Shown: positions 24,424 to 36,255, counted from the first letter of the stretch. The stretch is 64,000 nt of DNA from Bigelowiella natans CCMP2755 (GCA_000320545.1 ADNK01000489.1:167001-231000), one strand, 5' to 3'. Made by a program: numbers and translations. The notes: generated from the letters alone by a model not told the origin.

Positions 24424-26223
24424 TCATACATGCTGTGAAAATGGACGACTAGGAGGCTGTCGCAACCTTGCTCCATCAAGGTACTTCTTCGCCTCCTTCT
24501 TGGCTTTCATTTCCCTCCGGCTACGAAGTTCCTGCTGCTTATGACGGGCTCTTTCTCTTTGCTTTTGGTCGTGGTACTCCTTCTCTAGAATTGCTCGAGA
24601 CTTGGACTTCACAGCTTGTGCCGTCTTCCTCTGTAGCGCCTTCAGTCGAGATATTTGCTGGTTTCTATCCTAACGAAGGAGGTGGATGTGTGAATTGCTG
24701 CAGAAAAATAAATATTAGTTCTTATTTTCCCGAGTGTCGGCTGCCATCTCTTGAGCGTTTGTGAGTGTTGCACCACAGTTAATTAGAATCGATGGATGAT
24801 GAGACTCCATGCGCCAACAACCGACCTGACGATGCTTTCTCTGCAATGCGTAAAAATGATGCAGCTTCTCGACCAGTTCTATCGGCACCTTCTTACCTAG
24901 AAGAAGAAGAAGAAGAAAAAGAAGGAGAAGAAGAAGAAGAAGAAAACATGGTGGAAATAATACAGGGATGATGAGATCTCTTTCAAGAGCAAAGGTCGAT
25001 GCATTTTGTGGAGGACTGTGCGAACGCTAATACCAACCAACCAACATGTAAATACATACTTGATGCGAAATCATGCTTTCGAATAGTCACCCAACTCCCG
25101 TCGGAGGAGACACAGACACCCAATGGACCCTAACTCGCATCATTACGACGACATAAAATTAATCTCTAGCTTACAACAAAGCTGGATAACAACTGATTTC
25201 TTCACACAAACTCTTTCTCTTCACCCATCTCGCTCCTTTCTCTCCCCTCTGCTCTCTCAAATGGCATCTCAAGATTGAAAGTTGCCGTATTGCCTCAGTC
25301 CTGTGCCTTAGCTGAATTTCGAGGTCTGAATAATCTGCAACACTATCCGAGAACTCCCATTTATACCTGGAGAGTGTCACGGCCTGTGAATATTGTGTTT
25401 TTCTATTCGTAGTAGTAGCACGATCATCGTGGTACATCGTCCTCATCATGCTTAGAGTAGTGCTTTACCCGAAATTGTCTGATATCCAGTATTCTTCATT
25501 TGCAGTGAGACAGCTGATGATATGGCACAAATGAGAAGAGAATGGAATATTATGCCGCAATAAAAGCTGGCGGTACATGTTGTAAATCTGCCCTCCTTTC
25601 CTATTCGTTGCGTTGATCCTCTTCTGATAGACATACCCAGAAACGATTACGTCACGTTCAATCATCATCAAACACCTCAATGCCACAGGTCTTTGCTTCT
25701 TGAGGCTGACAGTCAATAGAGAGGTGTATTCATACTGTCAGGATTCTAATTACTGAACCTGCAAGCCTCTTGGGATTGAGTGAGATTGATATCCATTTAG
25801 CGAATTTATGGCGACTCCACTTTCCCCTCCATAAACGCCTCCCCACCTTCATAAATGTAACAACGCTTCCAAAATTAAAATACCAAACTGTAGCAGCATG
25901 CGAGCCTCGTTAAAATATTACTTTTACCTTCCGAAAGCCACAACGGGTGTTTTCGACGGATGAATGTCTTTCACACCATCACGAATAAATTGAGGACAGC
26001 CATGACCGAATCGATGGAAAATCCGTGGCTTTTTGCCACGTTTCCTACTAGATCTGGACGAAGATAAGGACTTCGGCTTTGATGATGATGTTGTGGTCGA
26101 AGCAGTATCTATTTCATCTTCTTTATCTTCTTCTTCGTCTTCGACAAACCGCTCTCCCTTTATGTACCAACAGTTTGGGTTTCCTGGAAAAGGGGGATGA
26201 CGTTCGTTTTACGTTCTCATCAC

Positions 26224-26259
<36 letters not shown>

Positions 26260-26690
26260 TGATGATTTTAGCTTTCATTTTTACCTTCACTCCATTCTAA
26301 TCCTGTAACTCTATATCTGACAATTCATAGAATCTATGTAAGACCAAATCTGAATATAATGTTTATCGTCCAGGGTAGATAGATAGATATATTACCCGTT
26401 CAGTCGGCAGTACGAAAGTTGCTTTACCACAGGCTTAGGAACACCTTTACAAAAGTGCTCCTGCCATTCTGATCTACCATCGTTCCAGTTCAATAGTAAA
26501 GCGTATTGAAATGAACGATTCTTGTCCTGCGAGTGGTTATCCGGATAATTAAAAAACACGAGGAGGTCGCATCTTTTGACCTCTGTTAATGCACCTGCGC
26601 CTGCGACATTTTCAGGAGAATTCGTGAACCAGGAGAGCCTTCGATGGGGGGCGGAAGCGCCATCGTTCCACCCCAGCTTGGAAAGCACCG
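24424..26690 (-). CDS. unidentified multi-exon gene with basic coiled-coil C-terminus
   Basis: Exons by frame: about 26392-26690 (contains CDLLVFFNYPDNHSQDKNRS), 26000-26185 (CWYIKGERFVEDEEE, then HRFGHGCPQFIRDGVKDI), 25460-25716 (KKQRPVALRCLMMIERDVI), 25255-25365 (YKWEFSDSVADYSDLEIQLR), 24827-24900 (KKVPIELVEKLHHFYALQRK) and 24424-24669, a Lys/Arg/Glu-rich helix ending at a TGA. The last exon is phase-clean (82 codons including stop) and looks like a single long charged helix, as in cytoskeletal or RNA-binding proteins. I do not recognise the protein, and the start is not fixed. Confidence 0.45.
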
Positions 26691-26774
26691 GTACTTTTAC
26701 TATAGAGTAGCAACTAGACGGCCAAGGCCTGCTCGGTCATCGCATCGACGGGTAAATAAAATCCGGTTGTGACT

Positions 26775-27050
26775 CTATTTACTCATCGCGACAACACATT
26801 GCAGTCGTCGAAAGTCAAAATTCAACTGCGATTTCGTAACTATTGCGTGTTTAGATTCGCGTCGAATTCGCAAGCGCGAAACTTTTGAGCTTCCCAGTAG
26901 GTTTCCGATGTGCGTCAAGCTGTGTCCGCATTCGAGCTCTAAGTTGCGGTAATGATGTTGACGTTTTTGTAAATTCGCATGTGTTTTTAGAGATACTGTT
27001 GGAGCTTTCCCGATAATGATTTTTCGAACAGCTGCGCTCAACAATCTCAT
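26775..27050 (-). CDS. small open frame with mitochondrial-type N-terminus
   Basis: ATG at 27050, 91 residues. It begins MRLLSAAVRKIIIGKAPTV, an amphipathic, Arg/Lys-rich segment without acidic residues, as in mitochondrial targeting presequences. The rest is basic and His/Arg rich. It could be a small gene or the first exon of the 24424-26690 gene. Another frame on the same strand is equally open, so this is tentative. Confidence 0.25.
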   Translation of the reverse strand: MRLLSAAVRKIIIGKAPTVSLKTHANLQKRQHHYRNLELECGHSLTHIGNLLGSSKVSRLRIRRESKHAIVTKSQLNFDFRRLQCVVAMSK

Positions 27051-27390
27051 CCCTCTGAAGGAGAAAGCAAGGCCTAGCTAGAAGCAGCTGCTCTCCATCT
27101 TGCAACGACGTAGACTTACTACTAATACAACTACTACTAAAACTATTGTAAATACAGCTACTACTTTCAATGAAACTCGTATCTGCAGGAAATACACACT
27201 AGTAAAGATGACAAACGACGAGCTTTGACTTCCTTCTTAATCGAAGAATGTGTGGAACTTCTTCTCTCATTCTTGCTTCTCCTCTTCTCACTGCTAAAGA
27301 TTAATTTTGTGTGTCAATTTGATGTTCTGGTCACATGTTATGCGGCAGGTAGCCAGAAATCTTGTTGGGGACCTCAATTCCTGTAGTGTA

Positions 27391-27706
27391 ATGAGCCGTG
27401 ATAGCAAGGCTGTAGACAGCAGTAAAGACTGGGAATATCGGGAGTGGATTTGTGATGCTCAATTCAATATTAAGAAGATTTGTGAATTCCTCAATAATTT
27501 CGGTAAGTATCATAACTTGAAATGAGATATACTTTATAATCTCACCACTGCACAACTCTTTTACTACCGCATTAGATACAACGGTTCGAAGCCGGCTGTC
27601 GAAAGTGGATGCAAAATTGACTATGCTAGAGCGACAACTCAAGTACTTTACACCCAATAGCCTAAAGAAATTGTTTGTCCTAACTTTCATTGTGATATTT
27701 CATTGA
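27391..27706 (+). CDS. BRK1: BRICK1 (BRK1/HSPC300), SCAR/WAVE complex subunit
   Basis: BRK1 is the smallest subunit of the five-protein WAVE regulatory complex, which activates Arp2/3 for branched actin. Two exons: 27391-27502 and 27576-27706, with a clean gtaagt donor and attag acceptor, give 80 residues, close to the usual ~75. The pattern W-x-x-REW....NIKKICEFLNNF followed by D-x-x-x-RSRLSKVDAKLTMLERQLKY matches the family's single helix (WANREY, IKKIxDFLNxF, RSRLxxxNEKLTxLERxIEY). The ATG at 27391 (MSRDSKAVD) was chosen because it puts 13 residues before the conserved Trp, as in orthologues; upstream in-frame ATGs exist at 27322 and 27337. The C-terminus (KKLFVLTFIVIFH) is unusually hydrophobic. 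The intron is short and free of microsatellites. Confidence 0.88.
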
Positions 27707-28342
27707 GTGCAACTGGATGAGTATTCAAGCTCTAAAATCTTTAAATTTGTTGTCTTAGTGTATTAGAAGAATCTTTAAGAAATAAAGCTGAAGATTCGGA
27801 ACCGGAGGAACAATGAAATCGTAAATTTTTGGGGTGCTCAGCGTATGAAGTACCAGTAAGTTTACCACCCGTTCGGAAGGGATATATTACTAGTCATTGA
27901 TCACTCTAGCAAGGCTGCCCCCCATCAATAAGAGCTACTTACAAGTATTTTCGTTTAGTTATTGATACACATGAAAAGCTTTCTTAGAGCAATTCGATTT
28001 AAGCTCTTCGCTTTCGATCTACTGTGCCTCATTCTATCCTGCTTGCTTACCGTTGATCGTGAATGACACTGCGGACATAGATAATGTTACACATCATCAC
28101 AGCGTTGGTTAATACCTCCAGCATCGTATCCTAGCAGATTATTTTATCATATCATATATATAAGTCTAGCAGATGTGATATGTGTATAGGTAGCTATACT
28201 TCGCGGCTCGCTGCTTGTCACATGTAGCTATTATTCCATGCGCCATTGAGTTGATCAAATTTCCCGTGAAAATGATGACCAACTGGAAGCAAGATATTAG
28301 CTTGCATACTCAAAAGTGCCACATATGCATAGCACTACCCCC

Positions 28343-28414
<72 letters not shown>

Positions 28415-28576
28415 AACAAAACACACACACAGACGCACATATCCGCCACACCTGGCTGGATGCTACACAATACATGCATGCCGTTTTATGTGCACGTATA
28501 GCATTGTATCGCTGGCTGCTATAAAAACTAACGCAGTCACTCTAAGCAGTGATAAAAATCGTACGAAAGATTCGAT

Positions 28577-28880
28577 TCAGATATCAGGTCCAACAGGCGA
28601 GACACTAGTTGCCATCGTAGGTCCGCGAATCCATGGCCTCGCTAATTGCTGCTGAGCCACACGGTTTCTATCAAAGAGCTTTATATGTTTCACATCTGTA
28701 TCACTTTGACTATGTGCAGGAATAGGGCTACTAGCTTGCGCTATGTTCACACTAATCCGTGCATGTTCCACACCGTCTTTTGTTTGATTGCTACCCTTCT
28801 TATTTACCCGAAATGTGCTAATCATGATCATCAGCGACAAAACAGAGTGGCATTTGAAGATGCCAACGAAAGGACTGATA
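28577..28880 (-). CDS. possible exon downstream of the SRCR gene
   Basis: An open minus-strand segment follows a ttacag acceptor near 28886 and reads about 100 residues to a stop at 28577. It includes a short hydrophobic stretch (LSLMIMISTF), then a basic and polar tail. It might encode the membrane anchor and tail of the SRCR protein. Phase with the SRCR exon was not established. Confidence 0.25.
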
Positions 28881-29007
28881 CTGTAAGGTAATGTTTCCCC
28901 CCTGTTTAGATCTAATATGGCTCATAAAATTTTTGGTTTGTAGGTGCAGATATCGGAGATACAGATGTTGACGTTCTTCTGGAGCGTAGTGTCGTTGGCG
29001 AAACTGT

Positions 29008-29330
29008 TCACGAACAATTAAGATACATGTAGCCTGGATTGCAGTGACCAGACGGGGTGTAAATGCCTATTCCCGAGGATACGTAGCTGAATTGATATCC
29101 AGGGCACTCTTCAATACGCGACTCTCTCCCAGAGTACGACAGCACCATAGGATTAAGAAGGAGGTATACGGTGGGGTCGCAGCACCAACGGTGCTTATGG
29201 CCTCCACAAGAAAGATATCCAAGCTGGCGGCAAGCAACTAGAGCTATTTTAGTATCAGCCCCACAGAGAGGGTCCCATCCATTTGGACTCACAAAATGCC
29301 CCATATCTATCTCTGGGACTCCGGTCTCTG
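29008..29330 (-). CDS. scavenger receptor cysteine-rich (SRCR) domain exon
   Basis: SRCR domains are extracellular disulfide-bonded modules found in secreted and membrane receptors. The exon reads GWDPLCGADTKIALVACRQL, then SYSGRESRIEECPG, a Cys-rich C-terminal part and YLNCS. This fits the family pattern G-W-x-x-x-C ... A-x-V-x-CRQLG ... G-x-E-x-x-L-x-x-C ... V-x-C. The exon starts after an ag near 29330 and may splice out at a gtgaac donor just before the in-frame stop. Upstream and downstream exons of the same gene (signal peptide, membrane anchor) were not fixed. Confidence 0.7.
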
Positions 29331-29782
29331 TAGAATCTGTCTTCCAAGATATGTTGTTGTGTTAAGGCAGAAAGTTGGAGAACTTGTTCGCGATGCAAAC
29401 TGGGTCTTAATGTTCCCGGTGAAAGCGTAGATGCAGGGCTAATCTTCGGTGATGGAATATGAATAGCGACAGTGATGTGGCCACCGTTGGTGCAGCGGTT
29501 GCATAGTCATAACAAAACGTGATTCCAAGTCACTGAGGAACTGAATCATTCAAGGGCTCAAAGTTGGCAGGTTTCGTTCTTAGCATACTGCATTCCCAAC
29601 CAGTGTAATTTGTAGTAATAGGACACGGACTCTATAACCTAATAGATATGTCAATGATGAAAGATGTGGCGAATATTTTTGAATTGTACAAAGTGAAAAC
29701 AATAGCGAAGTTTTCTGCGACACATATTATAGTATCAGAGACGCAAACGCAACTACTGCCCCAAAATGAATGAAGAAGGAAG

Positions 29783-30046
29783 TTAAATCAATGTCGGGGT
29801 TTTCTGAAGCTGTTTGGTCACTTTCTCTTCATGATAAGCCAAAGGAATCGGTACCTTTTCGAATAATCCAAGCTGAACATCTTCGAACTCTGTCGGCAAA
29901 ATTGATGAGACTACCTTTCGCAGCGGTTTCGATTTTCGAGTCAACTTTTTTTGTGTCTTCCAGCAAGAATCCATTGGTTTTTTTGTCGTAGTTTCTCTAC
30001 GAACAACATGCAATTTGGAACTTGCGACTACCTAAAACTTGCCGCA
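29783..30046 (-). CDS. unidentified C-terminal exon
   Basis: A phase-0 segment begins after a tttag acceptor near 30042 (VVASSKLHVVRRETTTKKP), is rich in Lys and Thr, and ends ...VTKQLQKTPTLI at a stop at 29783. No family recognised. It might be the end of a gene whose earlier exons lie between 30050 and 30480. Confidence 0.3.
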
Positions 30047-30542
30047 TCAAACCACGAACGCCCTTGTAACAAGAGCGAGTCCGCACACACCTCGGCTTCA
30101 CGCTCGAGGTAAAGAATGTCATAAGAGAAGATCCAGATGATGCTCATTTACCCACTGCGACATGCACATTTACGGTAAATACGTAGAGAGCGCGCTACAT
30201 TTTTATTCCCGTCCCGTGCTCAAAACCCAGGGAGTAAGCCATACGGCAGCAGCGCTGGTACGTCACGACGGGGGTGCGAACACGAAACGGTGGTGTGAGA
30301 TGTAAAGGAAGGAAGGGAGGAAGGGAAGAGAAAAGAAGGGAAAGGGGTTCATTTGGAATGGAATCGAGGGAGGGCTGACTAGCCAATGAATTATATGCAC
30401 ACGCACGCACGGACACACACACACGTCAGCATTTCTACATCATCATAATAGTGGGAAATAATCCTGCACTCTGCAGCAACATTTTAGGCTCAGTAGGATA
30501 GCATGTACGTTGGCTTCTTCTTCTGGGTCTTTATTCTTCCAC

Positions 30543-30546
<4 letters not shown>

Positions 30547-30585
<39 letters not shown>
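30547..30585. repeat. (TC)n microsatellite
   Basis: Pure TC run in the spacer upstream of the thermospermine synthase gene. Confidence 0.95.
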
Positions 30586-30589
<4 letters not shown>

Positions 30590-30884
30590 ACACATTTCTC
30601 AGACTTATCGCAATGAGCGGCCAAAGCAAACAGGATGATAAAAGCATCAAGCTTGGATTGGTGAATAGTTGCATCTTATGATCCCTCCAGTTTAGCGCAG
30701 GATAGTTTGATCATCATCATCATCGTCATCATCATTATCATCAGCAACTCATGGAGAATCAAGCTGAAGGCTTAAGGAGACACATTCAGGTTGATGAACT
30801 CTACTTTTCAGGTATTTTCAGATGGAAGAAGAGTATATACAGTTTTTCGTACATAGCAACTAATATACTCTCACTTAAACGCAG

Positions 30885-31544
30885 GAAAATCTGCTTTCCA
30901 GGAGAATGCGGTTGTAAAGACCACTGTAAGTTTAACCCCCTCCTCCCTTATGAAATCGATGCTCGTTTGCTCATCAATGGCAAATCATATCGCACGAAGA
31001 TAAAATACGTATTCTACTTATATTCAGACCTTTGGTCGTGCTCTGTTTATGGACAAGCAAATTCAGAGCTCTGAAATTGATGAGTTACCCGCTACATTAA
31101 TAGACTCGTTAATTTTTACTGTCTCATAAGTTGTTTGGAATTTCAGATTCATTTATCATGAGTCACTCGTGAAACCTGCAATGACGTTACATTCGAACCC
31201 CAAGTAAGAATCACATTCACATTCCGGGCCGTTCCTGCATCTGTAAATTAAACGGGCTATATGAAACAGGCGTGTCTTCATAGGGGGGGGGGGCGAGTTT
31301 GCAACTGCGCGTGAGGTACTTGGTCAGCATCCATGCTGGTTATGATATCGGAGCTTAAGACATCTTCTTGCTGCATTTTATATCAGGTTTTGAAGTATAA
31401 GTCAGTCGAGGAGTGCGTCATGGTAATTCTTTCATTTTCTGATTGAAGTCTCAGCTAAGAGCGATTTGTAGCTATTTGCTTATTGTTTCCCGACAATCGA
31501 TAAGGTTGATATCGACGAAGAAGCCTGTAAAATATGCATCAAGG

Positions 31545-31590
<46 letters not shown>

Positions 31591-33466
31591 TGGCTGAGAC
31601 GATGGCCATACGGGAGTTCAACTTCAATATTATTCTTCGTCCTCAATTATTTCGCGCATTGGTCCACCTTGTCTTAGCCGTTGTTGTGAGGCAGATTGTG
31701 AATGATGTCTCAGGAGCTTCCCACATGGCACGATGGTTGCATAGAGGACAAAAGACTCAAGGCAAAACACACTTACTTGTCGAAGAAAATACAGATATTA
31801 TTGTTCTTGCACTGTAGTGTACGCTGTAACAAACACACACTTGGATTTATGCAGGTGATTTACGGGGATGCATTCAAGTATTTGTATGAATGCAAAGAGA
31901 AGTTTGACGTTGTAATCATGGACATCGCTGGTATGTACTGAAGTACCGAGAAATAATGGGAAAGGAACATCGGCCTACCTGACGCTCCTTCCCCCCCCCT
32001 CCTTTCCCTCTCTCTCCAGACCCCGTCGAGGCCGGGCCAGGCTACAAACTCTATACCAAAGGTCCTGATGGTGGTGGTGGTGGTGGTGCATTAATATTAT
32101 AGGGATCGGAAGTTTTGGAGAAGACGGAGATAATTCTAGCATTGAAAAAAAAAAATGTTGGATTTCTCTTTTTCGAAGTTAGCCTGCCCCTTATACGTAG
32201 TAGAGGCATTGGTGTTTCGGTCTTATTGTTGGACGGATGAATAAATAGTCCTTTTTGGATATGGCCTGTGACTGGATGTTGATGAAAGTCACCCCCTCTC
32301 TCCTCCTCCTCCTCCTCATCCTCCTCCTCCTCCTCCTCCTCCTCATCCTACCAAGCCTAAATCTGATCTGAACAATCTGATTTCCACCCCTTTCTGAAAC
32401 TTTTTTGCTATTATTAAACACACTTCCCATCACCTAGAGTTCTACTGCCAAGTAGCGGACAACATACTGAATGAGGGCGGACTGCTTGTGACCCAATCAA
32501 CAGTAATTTATGACAAGCTTGCGATTCATTCGATTGGGGCAAACAAAAATCTCATTCGTCATTGCATCCCGTCTGATGGCGATTTTGCAAACTGTTCAGG
32601 CTTGTGATGTGCTCAATGGGAACAAATCCTTTGCAACGATCCACAACACTCTCAAGTCTGCTTTCGACAAGTACTCATCATTAAAACCATACTCTCGTCA
32701 TCATCATCTGCTGTGATGCACGTAAGAAAAACTAACCAGGATCCCCTTCCTTCCCTTCTAGCGTGTTCCCGTACCGTGCTTTTATCGTCTCCTTTGGGGG
32801 CCCTTGGGGGTAAGAAAAGAGAATGTGTATTCATCTATTGTTATGGCATATCGTCTTCACAGTATAAATTTAGTTATTACAAATGGAAAGATACTTCATT
32901 GCACTTTCTGCTATTATTCTTGATTGATGCTATCGATCCTTGCAGCTTCAACTTAGCATGGCGCAGTCACAAGAGTCTTCCTAATAAGCCGACCGATATC
33001 TCAACCGATGAAATCGATAAACGGTTCTGTGCCTGCACGCCTATTTTTTCTTTAACGAAGGAAAGTTACCCAAACATCTAAATATCTCCCCATCGTTCAG
33101 TATATCAGAGCGTCATGAAAAGAAAGCAAAAGATACAAAGGTTATTGACTGAAATGTGAATCCGAGATTAATGTCGTCATTTGGGTAATCGATGGTCACT
33201 GACAAAGAGTTATAATATTAGTTTTATGACGGCGAGACCCACCAGGGAATATTCAATCTTCCAAAGCACATCCGTAAATGTAATATCATGATTTGGATTT
33301 CCAGTCTTCTGAAAATTACTGCAAATCTAAAGATACGTTTGTACCCTTTAGTCATGAAGGATTGTTCTCAAGTTTCCACGATCGAGAATCCCTGCTACAT
33401 GGTATTTAATTTGTATCTTTTTGCTTGTACGTCCACCATCTCCAGTAGATATTCGGCATATCAATA

Positions 33467-33508
<42 letters not shown>

Positions 33509-33706
33509 TCTAACCCTTCCTCTGCTAACACTCTTATTTCGTTTATCCTTCTTTCTCTTCTCTTTGTTATTTGACACAAATTAGGAATATGGTGCCCTCG
33601 AAACGTGAAACATAACGAGCAAGTAGCGGTGAAATTTTCAAGAAATAATATCAATGCGCCTTCCAGAGAGCTTTATGCGACGACTGGGCTTTTTTATTAC
33701 AAGTAA
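30885..33706 (+). CDS. thermospermine/spermidine synthase-type aminopropyltransferase
   Basis: These enzymes transfer an aminopropyl group from decarboxylated S-adenosylmethionine to a polyamine. Phase-linked exons: 30885-30925, 31028-31083, 31147-31203, 31270-31315, 31387-31422, 31505-31543, 31714-31761, 31855-31930, 32020-32061, 32438-32502, 32600-32670, 32762-32809, one from 32946, 33333-33401 and 33585-33706. Landmarks are FMDKQIQ, DEFIYHESL, the cosubstrate loop VFIGGGGEFATARE, VDIDEEAC, IYGDAFKYL, then VIMDIADPVEAGPGYKLYTK with the catalytic aspartate, LLVTQST and WGFNLAW. The DPVEAGPxYxLYTKEFY stretch resembles plant ACL5 (thermospermine synthase) more than bacterial SpeE. The first exon(s), probably between 30751 and 30840, are not resolved. 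The intron after 31761 begins with GC. Substrate preference is inferred. Confidence 0.88.
31556..31587. repeat. (TA)n microsatellite
   Basis: TA run in the intron between exons 31505-31543 and 31714-31761. Confidence 0.95.
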
Positions 33707-33933
33707 AGCCAGCCTGATTTTACGTTGCATGTTGTAGCTTAAAAAGGAAGCGTGCACATATATTGATAGCAGGCATAGACATGAGGTGGATGTAATGAAA
33801 TGATTACATTCTTTCAATTTTCATCCTAATATTCGGCAGTGCAAAGTTGCGACTACATATATATGTGTATGCGAAGCTCAGACGAATGCGGGTGCCATAC
33901 ACTAGACTCGATCACGTCCATACACATAGAGCA

Positions 33934-33977
<44 letters not shown>

Positions 33978-34140
33978 AATATATGTATCAATGGACGCTA
34001 CGTCACATGCTATCTATGTAGGTAGCCCTATATATTCCACTATATATGAGACGGATGTAATAAAATTGCCAAATGTTTTAAATTTTTTCAATGGTGATCC
34101 TAATGTAGCTATGCAGAGCAGCGACTACAGCGCTTATATA
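33707..34140. repeat. intergenic block with two TIR-like left ends
   Basis: No gene. Copies of the dispersed sequence in left-end orientation start near 33784 (gtggatgtaatga) and 34047 (gagacggatgtaat), each followed by a t-rich stretch and atcctaat. A (TA)n run separates them. They look like nested or solo ends of the element at 34146-34527. Confidence 0.6.
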
Positions 34141-34145
34141 TATAT

Positions 34146-34527
34146 GAGACGGATGTAATGAAGAATTAAATTTTTTCAATGGTCATCCTGATGTAGCTGT
34201 GCAATGCAGCGGCTACAGCGCTAATGTTACATCTGTTGGTTTCTGCCACCACGTGCTTCATGCATTTGAAAGCGTCCTCATGCGACCGATGTTGCTGCGC
34301 ACTGCGCGCAGCAGTTCTGGAGTCCTTTTCAGCCTTTGTCAGCTTATATATATGTATATATATATATGTATATACATGCATGTGAAATATACCACATGCA
34401 CATACACGCACAGAGAGGATGAAAACGAATAAACACAACAGAAGCACTGTAGCCGCCGCTCACTGCATAGCTACATTGAGATGACTAATGAAAAGATGTA
34501 ATCATTTCATTACATCCATCTCACATG
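34146..34527. mobile_element. MITE-like element with ~50 bp terminal inverted repeats
   Basis: The left end at 34146-34198 (gagacggatgtaatga ... caatggtcatcctgatgtag) is matched in inverted orientation at 34463-34527 (gctacattgagatga ... attacatccatctcac). The roughly 265 bp interior has a (TA)n-rich part and no long open frame. Size, inverted termini and repeated copies of the termini elsewhere in the window fit a miniature inverted-repeat transposable element. A target-site duplication could not be confirmed by eye. Confidence 0.65.
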
Positions 34528-34798
34528 TCATGATCCTGAATGGTTGATGCTATATATATGAGCAAGCCCGAGCAAATTTATAGTAGCGCGCGGGCGACAA
34601 ACATGGCAAATAACCCTCGGCAAATACGCAATAGAACTTATTCCATCTATTGGGTTGCAGTAGTTAAAATAGAGAAACCAAAGTGTGTCGTCATTGTATC
34701 TAATCAACGTTGAACGTATGTGCGGCAGCCCAAGACGAGGAATGCTAGCAAAAGTCATGTACAACCAGCAAACATGGTCATTGAAGATATGCCTACGT

Positions 34799-35841
34799 TT
34801 ATTGGTTCGCTGTGAATGCAACTGAACTTAGACGTTTGTCTACGCGATGCAGTGATTGAAAAGCTTGAATCTGCAAAATACATATTTCGCGGAGTCAAAA
34901 ACGTATTTCGAAAATCTCGATACTAATTTTCAAACCCTACCTTCAAATCTTTGCCCCTTGCAGCTACTAACTGGGAGCGCGGGCAAACAGATTCATGAGA
35001 ATTCATTGACAATGCGGCCTCTTGCATGTGAGAAAACATCTCAATTTTAGATTGGAGGTCATTACTCCCTAGCTTTTTTTGTAGCTTTGAAAGAATAGAA
35101 AGCTCCGCCTGCCTGCGGTACTTCGACACACGAGCACGCAATATCTCTCGCACCTAAACATAAAGTTAAATCCTTAAGAACGATAGATCTCTTCAGTCAG
35201 CTTTTTACCACCTGCCTAGAAGTTACGGAGCCAGAAGAAGAATTGTGGGTTGGCGCTAAAGATTTTCCTCTGACAGTTTCTTTCATTCTCGCGGATTTGA
35301 TTCCAGTTTTTCCTAGGAGCCACAGGTCTGATGATGCCGGAGAAGCAAGAGAAACGGTGGACTGGCTTGATGAGCTCGCAAACGACGAAGGGGATCCTTG
35401 ACTCGCCACTACTTGTTTTCTCCCTTGATCCCAAGATGGACTTATATCACTTCGACGGTCTCCAGTCCTGTTGTTGCTTCTAACCCTCTCCAGCTTAGGA
35501 AGAGAAGAGTCGAGAACTCTGCTACAGATTGTTTTCGTGACGGGGTTTCTGGGAGGAGTCACAAATAATTCGGCTCTGGGATCTTGTGAAGTAGTAGGAC
35601 GCACCATTCTAGTATGGCAAATACGATTTCTTCGACTCTATAGTGATAATTATTACTCTTTAGAAACGACACCGAGGAGTAGTAACAATAAATGCTACGC
35701 TAAATTCCAGACCTTCTTCTTCTTCGGCAGGGACTTAAGAGCGGCATCTCGTTTCCTCTTCTCCCTCTTAGTCGTGGGAAGTTTCACTGGAGCAGGCTCA
35801 TGCGCTGCTGCAGCTTGACACAGGATGAGTAAAGATTCCAT
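34799..35841 (-). CDS. basic, probably nuclear protein, unidentified
   Basis: Four exons join in phase: 35713-35841, 35212-35637, 34941-35153 and 34799-34870, giving 279 residues. The start reads MESLLILCQAAAAHEPAPVK and is followed by KREKRKRDAALKSLPKKKK, a strong bipartite-type nuclear localisation signal. The middle is Ser/Pro/Arg rich and likely disordered. The third exon is predicted helical (REILRARVSKYRRQAELSIL). The fourth ends HRVDKRLSSVAFTANQ at a TAA. No known domain recognised. The stop codon lies within sequence that resembles the flanking intergenic repeat. The gene model is good; function unknown. Confidence 0.6.
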
Positions 35842-36255
35842 GCTAAGACAAAACTGTTTCAGTACAATGAAATCACTTCATTACACTTCGTACCCATCGC
35901 TTATCAACTGATCAAACCCCCGCACCCCCTCTCAATTTTCATCCATTTTCGTTTCCCCCTTCCTTCTTCGACTTGCCTAAACCTCTTCTGGAAAGGCACT
36001 GTCGGAGGTCATCGAATTCCATTCATATGTCTACCTTGGAGTGAGGACAGGAGGGGTGCAGCGAGGGTGGCTGTGCTGAATAATTGGGAGCAGTATCCGT
36101 CCCAAAAACGCCATTTCAGTCTAAATATCTCAGTTGTGAGTCGATTTCAAGCTAAAAACCATTGCAATGACGATTTTCCCAGAAATCAAGTGCGATGAAG
36201 TATTACCCATCAGCTCTTTTAAAAAAAATCGCGGCAATGAGCCTGACTACCTCAA

